From: an uncultured Verrucomicrobiota bacterium
Lineage (GTDB): Bacteria > Verrucomicrobiota > Verrucomicrobiia > Limisphaerales > UBA9464
Direction: 5' to 3'
NCBI GenBank assembly: GCA_903835555.1
Contig: CAILNN010000179.1
Location: forward strand, 1 to 33,816
Length of the DNA stretch: 33,816 nucleotides
Under the pieces are notes generated by a model. That model was not told the origin of the DNA. It did no database searches and saw only the letters and a list, made by a program, of their open reading frames with translations. This document shows, in pieces, positions 17,091 to 25,293 of this stretch. The first letter of the stretch is position 1. Each line of letters begins with the position of its first letter. A program made the translations under genes and the position numbers.

Positions 17091-17685
17091 GAAAAGAGTT
17101 CAATACTGACCGACAATGCCGGACTTGGGCCGGAGTCACCACATAATGCAAGCGGATATCATGCGGCTCCAGAGGAACTTTTGTCACAATTTGTTCTTCA
17201 AAGCCGATTCCGCACCGGATGCCCCGAGAAGAGGCCAGCAACCAACGGTCATAATGCCCCTTACCACGGCCCAATCGGCCACCTTCGGCATCAAAGGCAA
17301 CTCCCGGAACCAGCACCCAATCCAAGGCATCAGCAGCGACCTCACGACAGCGGGCCATCGGTTCAAGCACGCCAAAATGGCCGGGAATCATTTCCGTTTT
17401 GAAATCTTCGACCAGTTTCCAGACATACTCGCCGGTCAAGGGGCGATAAGCGGGTGCCGCCATCCGCAGACCCTGTTCGCCAACAAATCGCCACACCGGT
17501 CTTAAGTCCAATTCCCAACCATGAGACCAGAAAAGGCCCACGGTCCGGACGCTCTCCCATTCGGGGCATTCCAGAAGATGTCGGGCTATTGCCGGGCCGG
17601 ACCGCTGCCTCGTTTCCTCGGTCAAGGCATTGACTCGGGCAATCACTTCGCGACGCAGTGCACTTTTTTGCTCGGGCAAAGTCAT
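17080..17685 (-). CDS. 5-formyltetrahydrofolate cyclo-ligase
   Basis: Converts 5-formyl-THF to 5,10-methenyl-THF with ATP in the cytoplasm, salvaging folate. The 201 residues match the family length. The key signature GRLGRGKGHYDR is at 136-147, preceded by LVPGVAFDAEGGRLG. The N-terminus has the expected SALRREVIARVNALTEETR helix. The frame is open upstream to 17850, but ATG 17685 is chosen because it forms an ATGA overlap with the stop of the preceding uronate-isomerase-like gene. Its own end overlaps rny by 11 nt. These overlaps suggest translational coupling of three genes. Pairing with rny is common in bacteria. Confidence 0.93.
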   Translation of the reverse strand: MTLPEQKSALRREVIARVNALTEETRQRSGPAIARHLLECPEWESVRTVGLFWSHGWELDLRPVWRFVGEQGLRMAAPAYRPLTGEYVWKLVEDFKTEMIPGHFGVLEPMARCREVAADALDWVLVPGVAFDAEGGRLGRGKGHYDRWLLASSRGIRCGIGFEEQIVTKVPLEPHDIRLHYVVTPAQVRHCRSVLNSFHAN

Positions 17686-18971
17686 GCTGCGCCGATGCCC
17701 GCCAATTTCTTTGGCAATCCTGGGTGCTCGGCACCGGCAAGAAATTCTTGGAATGAGCCACCCAACAAGAGGCGAACATCGCGTCCAATCTCGGCGTCGG
17801 TAACCCGCCAGCCCGAATCTTCCAAGCGAGAATAAGCGCCGACCAAACAATCACGGAGCACCCTCCGGGAATGGTGCCATTTGTAAATCAACTGGTCCAA
17901 TACCCGCGAATCACTGTGTTGGAACGTAAACGAGGTCCCGAGCAAATCGAGGCGAAGAGTCGTGGTCTCGGCGATCAACTGCGGAGTGTTGTTAAACCAC
18001 CAGCAGCCGAACGGATGCAGATTGGGGAATTTTCGAGCCAGAACAACCAACTCCTGCTGGCATTCCCGGCTGAGACAGGTCACCAAGAAACGGTTTTCTG
18101 GATGGGCAGCGCAAAGAGCAGCGAGGGACCGCAGATCGCCCGGACCGATGCCATCGCCGGCCATGCGCAAGCGGGGATTGATGGCGCGCCGGACCCCCAT
18201 CATCAAGGCAAACGCCTGGCCATTTTCCCGACAATGGGGAAGGACCGCATGCTCCAAAATCCAAGCGGCGTCGGAATCGGAGGGATACGAAAACTCCGGC
18301 GGCGTTGAAACCATGCAATAGCGAGAGTCGATTCGCTTGGACCAATGCTCAAGGAAGCGGCGGATGGCCAACACCGTGGTTTTATCGCGTCCGCTTCCGG
18401 GCTGGAACCCCTGCTCTGCCAAGGTTCGCCGGGCATTGGACCAATCGAGCAAGAGAGGGTCGATACGCAAGGCTGCGACGAATCGGGGATCGCGCACTGG
18501 CGATTGGTTCCAATAACCGACTTCCTCGGAATCAAAGGGCGAATTGGTCATGCATACAGACTCGATACCGGCGATTTCCAAGACCCGTTCCAGGTATGCC
18601 CCCGGGGACTGTCGAGAAAACCACTGGCGAAGGGCGGCAAGATCGCGTGACCGGGGTTCCAATCCCAAAGCGTTGAGGGTGGAGATGACTCCGCGTGCCG
18701 CCTCGCTGAGCGGGGAGTGGTCGCAAAAAAGACGCTGCCAAATCCATTCGGCTTGTTCGGGTGTGGTGGCCGACCAAAAACGGTCGTAATCCCAGGGGCC
18801 GGCACGGAATGATTCGCTGACGAGATAGTGATAAACCAGCAACTCATCGATACCCCACCGCAGGAGAGAGCCAAAGCTGGGGTCGTAGAGGTGGGTGTGG
18901 ATATCGACCACACGGGCGGAGGAAACCGCACGTTCAACCCGCTGAGAAAGTTCGGATGCCGCCTGCACCAC
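17682..18971 (-). CDS. Uronate-isomerase-like amidohydrolase-superfamily protein
   Basis: 429-residue TIM-barrel metal-dependent protein, distantly related to glucuronate isomerase (UxaC). The metal-binding HxH of the superfamily is in VVDIHTHLYDP (residues 21-31). The C-terminal part has the UxaC hallmark GCWWFNNTP, then a DSR in FTFQHSDSRVLDQL where UxaC has LTDSRSF, followed by a helix with a double His (KWHHSRRVL). It may isomerise a uronic acid or hydrolyse a related sugar acid, but the divergence leaves the substrate open. The start is GTG at 18971 or 18968; neither has a clear ribosome-binding site. It leads the cluster with 5-FTHF cyclo-ligase and rny and overlaps the former by 4 nt (ATGA). 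Confidence 0.8.
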   Translation of the reverse strand: MVQAASELSQRVERAVSSARVVDIHTHLYDPSFGSLLRWGIDELLVYHYLVSESFRAGPWDYDRFWSATTPEQAEWIWQRLFCDHSPLSEAARGVISTLNALGLEPRSRDLAALRQWFSRQSPGAYLERVLEIAGIESVCMTNSPFDSEEVGYWNQSPVRDPRFVAALRIDPLLLDWSNARRTLAEQGFQPGSGRDKTTVLAIRRFLEHWSKRIDSRYCMVSTPPEFSYPSDSDAAWILEHAVLPHCRENGQAFALMMGVRRAINPRLRMAGDGIGPGDLRSLAALCAAHPENRFLVTCLSRECQQELVVLARKFPNLHPFGCWWFNNTPQLIAETTTLRLDLLGTSFTFQHSDSRVLDQLIYKWHHSRRVLRDCLVGAYSRLEDSGWRVTDAEIGRDVRLLLGGSFQEFLAGAEHPGLPKKLAGIGAA

Positions 18972-19369
18972 GTGAACTTAACAGCGTTTCGGCACAGGGA
19001 AAAGTCTGGATGGGCCAGTCGATGATTCTGGATGGTCACTTGTTCTAGGGCGTCTTTTCAAAATGGCCGACAGTTTACCGCAAGGGATTTTCGGCTCCCG
19101 CGAGGTGACGATCGACGAGCATACCCGCAGTGGTCTGTGAGGAGTCCACAGCTATGGCCGCAGCTAGTAGGCGCATTACGACTTGCGGAGATTCGATTGC
19201 CCGGGGAACGTCGTCCCGAATCGGAATCACCAACCGCTGAAGTCTGCGCCTTGAGATGTATCGCCTGAACCAGAAGAGGTTGCCCAAAATGGCGCCAACA
19301 ATGGAAGTGGGTGACTCGACGACGGCCTTCGGCACAACCTTTTCTTTAACCGTGAAAAAGCGAAAAACC
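18972..19369. other. 398-nt divergent intergenic region
   Basis: Lies between the minus-strand cluster starting at 18971 and the plus-strand gene at 19370. It should hold promoters for both directions, but I see no convincing -35/-10 pair. Open frames crossing it on both strands lack recognisable protein features. Confidence 0.4.
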
Positions 19370-19780
19370 ATGCGGGCCATCTTGATCAACCCTTCAACTC
19401 GAACTGTCAGCGAGACCGAATACGAGGACCGAGACCAGTTGCTCAAGCTACTGGACTGTGAGTTCCTCACCTTTGGTCACGCCTTCGCCGGCGACGAACT
19501 CGTTCTGGACAATGATTGGCTGGAAAATGCGGGTGAAAAAGATGCCGCTTTCTGGTTTATCAAGGACCCCGACGATGATGTCGTTCATTTCTATTGCGGC
19601 AACGCCATTCTGATTGGAGAAGATTCCGGCGAAGACAGCGCCAGCGAATTGAGCTTGAGCACCGTCCGCGAGGCGATCGCTTGGGCACCGACAGCGAACC
19701 GCAAGGTTTTCGCCGAGATTGCCGAAGCCCTCTTGAATCCAGAGATCGAAGAAGAGGAAGAGGAAGAAGAGGAGGAGTAA
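19370..19780 (+). CDS. Small acidic hypothetical protein (DUF3846-like), poly-Glu tail
   Basis: 136 residues. The N-terminus (MRAILINPSTRTVSETEYED) and the following GHAFAGDELVLDNDWL resemble DUF3846-type proteins of unknown function, often in phage or mobile contexts, though nothing else here looks phage-like. It ends in a run of about eleven glutamates and is very acidic overall, so it would be soluble and may mimic nucleic acid or bind basic partners. The frame is open to 19256, but ATG 19370 fits the domain start. An intrinsic terminator follows 13 nt after the stop. The DUF assignment is by resemblance only. Confidence 0.7.
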   Translation: MRAILINPSTRTVSETEYEDRDQLLKLLDCEFLTFGHAFAGDELVLDNDWLENAGEKDAAFWFIKDPDDDVVHFYCGNAILIGEDSGEDSASELSLSTVREAIAWAPTANRKVFAEIAEALLNPEIEEEEEEEEEE

Positions 19781-19792
19781 CCTCACACCGCT

Positions 19793-19831
19793 GAGGGGAG
19801 CAAGGTCGTTCCCACGCTCCTCTCGCTTTTT
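19793..19831 (+). terminator. Intrinsic terminator after the acidic protein gene
   Basis: GAGGGGAGC (19793-19801) pairs with GCTCCTCTC (19816-19824) with a single G-T pair and a 14-nt loop. It is followed by GC and five T residues (19827-19831). It separates the acidic gene from the subtilase. Confidence 0.6.
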
Positions 19832-19844
19832 CCCTGGGTTCCGC

Positions 19845-19871
19845 TACAATTATCCGGTGAGGTCCTTTCAA
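19845..19871 (+). promoter_or_regulatory. Candidate -10 box and Shine-Dalgarno around the subtilase start
   Basis: TACAAT (19845-19850) is a good -10 box, though no good -35 box stands 17 nt upstream. Transcription would begin near 19857, which is also the GTG that opens the longest frame. Either the mRNA is leaderless from GTG 19857, or GGTGAGG (19855-19861) is a Shine-Dalgarno for TTG at 19872, ten nucleotides further on. Confidence 0.35.
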
Positions 19872-21233
19872 TTGGCACGGTTTTTGTTGGGAATCATGAT
19901 CGCCATCCAGGGATTGGGTGGCACGAATGCTGCCTATAGTTTGCATTGGAACACCGCTTCCAATCGGGTGGATGCCCGGATTCCCGGAGTTCCGCTGAGC
20001 AAAGTGTTGACCCGACTGGCGCGGCAAACCGAGTGGGAAATACGGATTGAATCGGGAAAGGACCGAACGGTACTGACGGAGTTTTCAGATTTACCGCCGC
20101 GAGATGCTCTCCGAGCCCTATTGGGTGAGTTCAGTTTTGTCTTGATTCCGGAACGGAACAAACCGAGCCGATTACTGGTGTATCAATCCAGTGCCGACGC
20201 CGCCGATACACTGGTGAATCCAGGGGACGATGAGTACACTCTGGAGCCAGGCCCGATTCCCAACGAATTGATCGTCCGCATCAAACCGGGCTCAAAGCTC
20301 CAAATTGACGAATTGGCTAAGAAATTGGGGGCAAAGGTCGTTGGGCGTCTGGAGGAATTGGGTGCCTATCGATTGCGATTTCCCACCGCCGAAGCCGCTG
20401 AGGCCGCCTTGGCCGCTCTAAAAGCACGCGACGATATCGCTGGTGTGGAGCATAACCAACTGCTGCCTCCGCCCAACGACACCGGGACGCCTTTGGCCAA
20501 TACCAAGGCTGACTTCACTTTGAAACCCAAGGTGGTAGGGGCGAAGGATATGATTGTCGTGGGCGTGATTGACACCCGGGTACAGACCCTTCCCGACAAG
20601 TACGAGTCATTCATTCTGGACCGCAGATCCATTGCGGAGGGGGCACCCACGACGGATTCGACACCGACTCACGGGACGGTGATGGCCGAAAACATTCTTC
20701 AAGGGGTGGCCATGGCCGATCAGTCCAACCAGGGATCGACGGTCCGGGTGTTGTCGGAAGATATTTACGGCAAGGATTCGATGGCCTCGACATGGAGCGT
20801 GGCTTTGGGCATTTACGATGCCGCCGCCCACGGGGCCACCTACTTCAGCTTGAGTTTGGGGGGAAAGCAGGATAGTCCGGCTCTCGATAGCGTGATTGCC
20901 AGTGTGAAGGCGCAGGGGGGTATTGTTTTGGCGGCCGCTGGAAATGATGGTGGCACCGATCCCATCTATCCGGCTGCCGGAGGTGCTCTGGGCGTGACAG
21001 CGGTCACGCCGCAGGGGCAACCGGCCAGTTACGCGAATACCGGCCCGCAGGCGGTCTTGGCGGGCCCATCCATGACCTACGCCGATTACAACGGGCTCGT
21101 GTGGCAGGCCACCGGAACATCAGGCGCGACGGCGATTCTTTCGGGGCTCATGGCCGGGCACGCGGCGGCCTTTAATCTGACCCCGGCGCAATCGTCGTCG
21201 TGGTTGTTGCAGACGGCTGGATTTCATCATTAG
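19857..21233 (+). CDS. Secreted subtilisin-family (S8) peptidase with STN-like N-terminal domain
   Basis: Predicted exported serine protease, 458 residues from GTG 19857 (453 from TTG 19872). It has a signal peptide (residues 1-25) and then an STN/secretin-like short domain (about 43-110; PLSKVLTRLARQTEWEIRI and LSDLPPRDALRALLGEF-type pattern). A subtilase prodomain resembling fervidolysin follows (about 133-205; NELIVRIKPGS, AYRLRFPTAEAA). The S8 fold holds Asp239 (VVGVIDTRV), His272 (THGTVMAENI), oxyanion Asn363 (AAAGNDGG) and Ser422 (ATGTSGATAILSG). The triad is intact, but the usual DTG is DTR and the GTSxAxP proline is Ala, so it is a diverged member. STN domains normally sit in TonB receptors or secretins; this fusion is unusual. 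Confidence 0.87.
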   Translation: MRSFQLARFLLGIMIAIQGLGGTNAAYSLHWNTASNRVDARIPGVPLSKVLTRLARQTEWEIRIESGKDRTVLTEFSDLPPRDALRALLGEFSFVLIPERNKPSRLLVYQSSADAADTLVNPGDDEYTLEPGPIPNELIVRIKPGSKLQIDELAKKLGAKVVGRLEELGAYRLRFPTAEAAEAALAALKARDDIAGVEHNQLLPPPNDTGTPLANTKADFTLKPKVVGAKDMIVVGVIDTRVQTLPDKYESFILDRRSIAEGAPTTDSTPTHGTVMAENILQGVAMADQSNQGSTVRVLSEDIYGKDSMASTWSVALGIYDAAAHGATYFSLSLGGKQDSPALDSVIASVKAQGGIVLAAAGNDGGTDPIYPAAGGALGVTAVTPQGQPASYANTGPQAVLAGPSMTYADYNGLVWQATGTSGATAILSGLMAGHAAAFNLTPAQSSSWLLQTAGFHH

Positions 21234-21430
21234 GACGGAGGAACGGGCCACACTCGTCCTAGCGCAGACTTTCTGGTCATAAGGTTCTTGGGGCCGGTTT
21301 TCCAGGATCGTATCGTGGGCTTTCACATTTTGCCGTGTTGGGGCGGTCCTACCACGAGGTAATGCCAAAACCAAATATTCCCTTGCCAACCGCCAGCACG
21401 TCACACACTATCACGCCAGATGTTGGCGTT

Positions 21431-21507
21431 GCGAGTGTAGCTCAGCCTGGTAGAGCGTCACCTTGCCAAGGTGATTGTCGAGGGTTCGAATCCCTTCACT
21501 CGCTCCA
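21431..21507 (+). tRNA. tRNA-Gly (anticodon GCC)
   Basis: A full cloverleaf is visible: acceptor GCGAGTG paired with CACTCGC, D-arm GCTC/GAGC, anticodon stem TCACC/GGTGA with loop TTGCCAA (anticodon GCC), T-arm GAGGG-TTCGAAT-CCCTT, discriminator T and encoded CCA. It is 77 nt long. A short T-run follows, but no terminator hairpin is visible. Confidence 0.97.
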
Positions 21508-21821
21508 ACACATTTTTGTTGCCCCGCTTAGAGGTTTTTCGTCGGTTTTGGTTTCCTCAAGCTTCAATGCGGTTTAATGGTACTACTTTGATGGTTCTTC
21601 ATTAATCCTCCTGAAGCCTCCTGAATTCGGATACTCCCAAAGATTTGGGCCAATGATCCACGTCAACGCGCAGCGCTCCAAGCCGCCAAGGCCAGAGGCG
21701 TGAACCATGTCCAATTGTTTTCAAATTCTCCGCTCGGGTGGATGTGTTACAATCACAATCCCTCGGGCTCGGATTCTCCTTGTCGCAGCTTCTGACGAGA
21801 CTTCCTATTCGGCCGCGCTGA
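21508..21821. other. Gene-poor stretch downstream of tRNA-Gly, possible dispersed repeat
   Basis: No credible gene. It contains the tandem pair CCTCCTGAA-G-CCTCCTGAA (21607-21625). A region at 21602-21835 reads on the minus strand as an Arg/Trp-rich open frame of low protein quality. Such open non-coding stretches can be copies of an interspersed repeat, but copy number cannot be judged from one window. Confidence 0.35.
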
Positions 21822-22151
21822 ATACTTGGAATCAACTGCCCGGCATTCGATTACGGCGGTTGGGGCTTGATTCAAGCTGATCCGTCAACCCTTTGGAAGG
21901 AGATCGATCAGGTGGACCGGCCTGCGCCACCCCCGCATTTAGCCATCCGGCGATCGGCGAGTTCGTTTCGGTTGACCTTGGAATGGCCGATGGGGGCGAG
22001 CCAAGTGGCGTTGCAAGAGCGGAAGAATATCACGGGCACTGGACCGTGGATGTTGGTAACGAACACGCCGATCAAGGCGGGAACCAATTGGGCGGTAACG
22101 GTGAATGAGCCGATGGTTGGGCTAGCTTATTATAGGTTAACTATACCTTAG
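21822..22151 (+). pseudogene. C-terminal remnant of a secreted Verrucomicrobia-type protein
   Basis: The frame opens after a TGA at 21819 and has no ATG; the first usual start is TTG 21867. The tail (FRLTLEWPMGASQVALQERK ... TGPWMLVTNTP ... WAVTVNEP ... AYYRLTIP) has the pattern of the short beta-rich C-terminal module that ends many secreted Verrucomicrobia proteins in an FYRL/YYRL motif. Coding-like residues continue upstream of the TTG (FDYGGWGLIQADPSTLW). This suggests a decayed gene whose front part is gone. A small intact protein starting at TTG is the alternative. Confidence 0.5.
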
Positions 22152-22292
22152 TTTTTTGTTGCGATGAGGTTTGCAAATTCGTTCCTCGGATCGATCCGGT
22201 TATGAAATTATTTTGAATCCTTCCCAAGTCCAGTCGCGGGTTGAGGTCTTGCGCAACCTCAAGGACTGCGGAAGCCACATCAGAAATTAACC

Positions 22293-23912
22293 TTAATGGG
22301 CTACCCCCCAGACACGCTGGAGGAGTTCGTACATTTCGGGATCGTGGCGATGGAGTTCGTCGCGGGTGAAGGGGAAGAAATCGTTGCGCGAAAAGTAGGC
22401 TTCTGTGGATTCAGCGAAATACTCCTGCGCATTGGTCATGGCATAGGCTTCTTCGGTGGTGTTGGGACGGCCATTGCCATTCCAGCGCTCGACATGCCGG
22501 TATTTTCCCGATGCTTTTGCGTGATCGTAGGCTGCCTGGATAGCGGGCGATTCGAATCCAAGTACTTGGTCGTGATAGGCATGGGCCAGCTCATGGAGGA
22601 CAAAGTTGGGCATGCGATTCATTTCCGGGGCAAAGTCGGAAATATCGGTAAACTCAACTCCATGGACCATGGCTGGATTTCGTCCCTGCTCGCGTAACCA
22701 GTCCGCGCCGGGGTGATACTCCGCGCGCGGCGGAACCCCGGGATAGGAAGCAGAAAACCAGAGATGGGCGGAGCGGAGTCGTTCGACGGCTGGTGGGGGG
22801 ACAATTTGGACAATTTCAGCCAACTGACGTTCGAGCAGGCTCAGCGCCAAATCGGTCGAGGCTTTTTGGGTTCGCCAGAGGCGGTCCTGAACGTGGACGG
22901 TCCATCCCAAAATGGATCGGCTCTGATAGCCTTCGGGTCCAGGTATAGGAAGCAATTCGAGCATCCCCTTCCCCATTGCCTCGCCGACCAGGAGCCCCGT
23001 CTCGGCGTTGCCAAATTCATGATGGCCGTGTCCAGGGTTGGGTGAATCTTCGGGACGCCGGACAAATTCCCGCGTAGAAACGAAAACTACATTTCCGGCG
23101 TATTCCGGATGATCGGCAGACGCCGCTTGAGCATGGCGAAGCCGAGTCCATTCGGAAGGAGCGTCGACCCACGCTCCGGTCAATTCCCCGATGACCACCG
23201 GCAAGTGGGGGGCTCCCAGGTCTCGGCGAACATCGTCAATAAAGTGAACCAGATTTGTTTCGTAGGCAGGGATGGCATTCTTGGGATCGATTCCATCGTT
23301 CCAACCTTGGTACCAGACGAGTCCGCCCCATTCCATGGACGGATGGTTTGTTTGCGAAGGGTCGAGGCCCAACGATGTCAGGGCTGTGTGAATATCCGTC
23401 AGCATGCGGCGATAGTAGGGTCCAATGGTTCCACCTGAGCTGGGCGGGCGAAAATCGGCGTAGAGACTTTTGCCGCCCCAGGCCGTTTTTATTAGCAGAA
23501 TTTTGTTTGTCAGTTGAGACCCGAGAATCCTACCAAAGCCAAACTCGGGACCGAAGTGATGAGAGTCTCCGTAGGGAGTGAACCCGAATGTCAACGGTCC
23601 AGAATGGACTTCGCCGACTTCGCTCCGATACCAGACATGAACGTTTTCCCAGACTTTCCAACTGCCGCTGGGATTCTTGAGCGCAGGAAAGCGGGTCTGG
23701 CTGGTCGGGTTGAGCAGAAGCTTGGCAAGCGTTCCCTTGCCGTCGTTGTAATCCGGGCCGTCGAGGTCCACCACCGACTGGCCTTCCATGTTGGATTGAC
23801 CGACGAGGAGGAAGACCAGGATGGGGCTAGGTCGATTTGTTTGGGCAGTTGCCTGGAGGACGACAAGCGCAGCTACCGTAATTGTCGACCATAGACTCCA
23901 GCGGCGCTTCAT
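22293..23912 (-). CDS. Secreted sialate O-acetylesterase-like (SASA) domain fused to an HExxH metallopeptidase domain
   Basis: 539 residues with a signal peptide (MKRRWSLWSTITVAALVVLQ, cleavage near ATAQ). The N-terminal domain (about 30-325) is a SASA/DUF303-type SGNH esterase: nucleophile block VGQSNMEG (37-44), GGLVWYQGWND (196-206) and a His-rich catalytic block GHGHHEFGN (294-302). The C-terminal domain (about 335-539) has the zinc motif HELAH (440-444) and a downstream Glu-rich helix NAQEYFAESTEAYF (494-507). This arrangement resembles ATLF-like/M34-type metallopeptidases common in PVC bacteria. The frame is open to 24155, but ATG 23912 with its signal peptide is the start. It lies 34 nt after the enolase-superfamily gene, so they are probably co-transcribed. 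The fusion could deacetylate a glycan and cleave the attached protein. Confidence 0.85.
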   Translation of the reverse strand: MKRRWSLWSTITVAALVVLQATAQTNRPSPILVFLLVGQSNMEGQSVVDLDGPDYNDGKGTLAKLLLNPTSQTRFPALKNPSGSWKVWENVHVWYRSEVGEVHSGPLTFGFTPYGDSHHFGPEFGFGRILGSQLTNKILLIKTAWGGKSLYADFRPPSSGGTIGPYYRRMLTDIHTALTSLGLDPSQTNHPSMEWGGLVWYQGWNDGIDPKNAIPAYETNLVHFIDDVRRDLGAPHLPVVIGELTGAWVDAPSEWTRLRHAQAASADHPEYAGNVVFVSTREFVRRPEDSPNPGHGHHEFGNAETGLLVGEAMGKGMLELLPIPGPEGYQSRSILGWTVHVQDRLWRTQKASTDLALSLLERQLAEIVQIVPPPAVERLRSAHLWFSASYPGVPPRAEYHPGADWLREQGRNPAMVHGVEFTDISDFAPEMNRMPNFVLHELAHAYHDQVLGFESPAIQAAYDHAKASGKYRHVERWNGNGRPNTTEEAYAMTNAQEYFAESTEAYFSRNDFFPFTRDELHRHDPEMYELLQRVWGVAH

Positions 23913-23946
23913 AACGGTGGGCAGTAAGAGATAGGCGGAATTGGCA

Positions 23947-25050
23947 TCAGCCCACGACAACCAACGGTGCTCCCAAGACATCCATGTACGGACGAATACC
24001 CAGCCCTGCCTCCTGCGAAGCCGCCATTCGCCCATGGACGCGCTTTGGGGCACCGTCGGCGGTGCTGACGGTGACATAGCTATTGAAGTCGGTGGTGGTA
24101 AACAGTAGCTCGGGAGGAGTGCTCTGTGCCAGGTGAGCGATCGTGGCGGTAGCAATGTCTCCGCCCCAACTGTCTTCGAGTGTCATGGCGATTCCGAGGC
24201 TGACGCAAAGGTCCCGTGCCTGGCGAATCTTGGTTAAACCGCCCAGCTTGCTGATCTTTAGATTGACGACGTCCATGGCCAAATCGGCTTGGCCGCGCAG
24301 GAGCATGCCAAGGTCATCGATGTTCTCATCCAAGACAAATGGATGGGGGCATTGGCGACGCACGGCGAGGCATTCCCGGTACGTGGCGCACGGCTGTTCG
24401 ATATAGACATCGATATCGCGCACCGCTTTGGCGATGCGAACCGCTTCGTGCTGCACCCAACCGGTATTGGCATCCGCGATAAGGCGATCGCCCGATTGGA
24501 GTCGAGCTGAAACTTGGCGGATGCGCTCGATATCGACGTCTGGATCGCCACCGACTTTTAGTTGGAACCGGCGATAACCCTCGGCACGGTACCCGGCGAC
24601 CTTGTTCGCCATTTGTTCCGGTGGCTCCTGGGAAATGGCCCGGTATAGGGGGACGTCGTTAGAATAGCGTCCTCCCAGGAGTTCACAGACGGGCATCCCG
24701 GCGGATTGACCGAGAATATCCCAACAAGCGATATCGATGCCGCTCTTGACATACGGATGGCCCTTGAGTGCGGCGTCCATCCGCGTATTGAGAAATGACA
24801 ATTGACGGGGATCGATACCCAACAGGTGAGGGCCCAATTCGCGGATACCGGCACGAACGCCCTCGGCATAAGCGGGAAGATAGAATGGGCCTAGAGGACA
24901 AACCTCACCGTGACCAGAAAGGCCGGTATCTGTTTCAACACGCACGATGGTGCTGTCAAAAACGGTGACCGATTTGCCACCGCTCCATTTGTAGGTAGTC
25001 TCGTGGAGCGGCAGTTCGACGCGATAGGCCAATATCCGGGTTATCTTCAC
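23947..25050 (-). CDS. Mandelate racemase/muconate lactonizing enzyme family protein, hydroxyproline dehydratase/epimerase-like
   Basis: Enolase-superfamily enzyme, 367 residues from GTG 25050, which replaces the usual Met of an [19 protein letters not shown] start. The N-terminal capping domain includes [15 protein letters not shown] and [17 protein letters not shown]. The barrel has the catalytic Lys in FQLKVGGDP (about K165), metal ligands Asp193 (LIADANTGW), Glu218 (YIEQPC) and Asp241 (VLDENID), and Lys268 in NLKISKLGG. The overall pattern most resembles cis-3-hydroxy-L-proline dehydratases and related hydroxyproline-betaine epimerases, so the substrate is probably a hydroxyproline or similar. 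That assignment is inference. The frame extends upstream to 25158 without recognisable protein. The downstream partner is the secreted esterase-metallopeptidase. Confidence 0.87.
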   Translation of the reverse strand: MKITRILAYRVELPLHETTYKWSGGKSVTVFDSTIVRVETDTGLSGHGEVCPLGPFYLPAYAEGVRAGIRELGPHLLGIDPRQLSFLNTRMDAALKGHPYVKSGIDIACWDILGQSAGMPVCELLGGRYSNDVPLYRAISQEPPEQMANKVAGYRAEGYRRFQLKVGGDPDVDIERIRQVSARLQSGDRLIADANTGWVQHEAVRIAKAVRDIDVYIEQPCATYRECLAVRRQCPHPFVLDENIDDLGMLLRGQADLAMDVVNLKISKLGGLTKIRQARDLCVSLGIAMTLEDSWGGDIATATIAHLAQSTPPELLFTTTDFNSYVTVSTADGAPKRVHGRMAASQEAGLGIRPYMDVLGAPLVVVG

Positions 25051-25225
25051 CTCAAAAGAAGGGCGGTAAGCTGGAGGAAAGTCAATTCGAGCCGGTTGCC
25101 AGGAAGAGAAATGTTGGGTGATGTTTCCCGAATTGCCCCAGGCTTTGCGTCCCCGCAAACGGTTGGTGGCCGGGACGGGCGCGATCCAATCGGACGAAAG
25201 ACCCGCACACCCATAGGGTATCGAA

Positions 25226-25263
25226 CGAAAACGGGGTTGAAAAAGTGCGACTTCTTCAACCCC
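25226..25263 (-). terminator. Intrinsic terminator after the sigma factor gene
   Basis: On the minus strand GGGGTTGAA (25263-25255) pairs perfectly with TTCAACCCC (25241-25233). An inner AAGT/ACTT pair across single unpaired bases leaves a 3-nt loop, and GTTTTCG follows the stem. It lies about 30 nt after the sigma factor stop and isolates it from the enolase-superfamily gene. The T-tract is short. Confidence 0.7.
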
Positions 25264-25293
25264 GGATGAAGGAAATACCCTCTATTCCTGAGA

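Noticed and set aside
19075..19470. 131-aa minus-strand open frame with some hydrophobic stretches
   Set aside because: Overlaps the acidic protein gene, has no recognisable family and no ribosome-binding site.
21602..21835. 77-aa minus-strand open frame
   Set aside because: Arg/Trp-rich composition without domain features; more likely non-coding repeat sequence. Kept only as part of the repeat hypothesis.
22241..22262. Inverted repeat TTGAGGT-N8-ACCTCAA as terminator of the esterase-peptidase gene
   Set aside because: Only 7 bp and no T-tract on either strand, so it does not qualify as an intrinsic terminator.
23913..24155. N-terminal extension of the esterase-metallopeptidase to 620 residues
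   Set aside because: A signal peptide begins at ATG 23912 and the extension overlaps the end of the enolase-superfamily gene.
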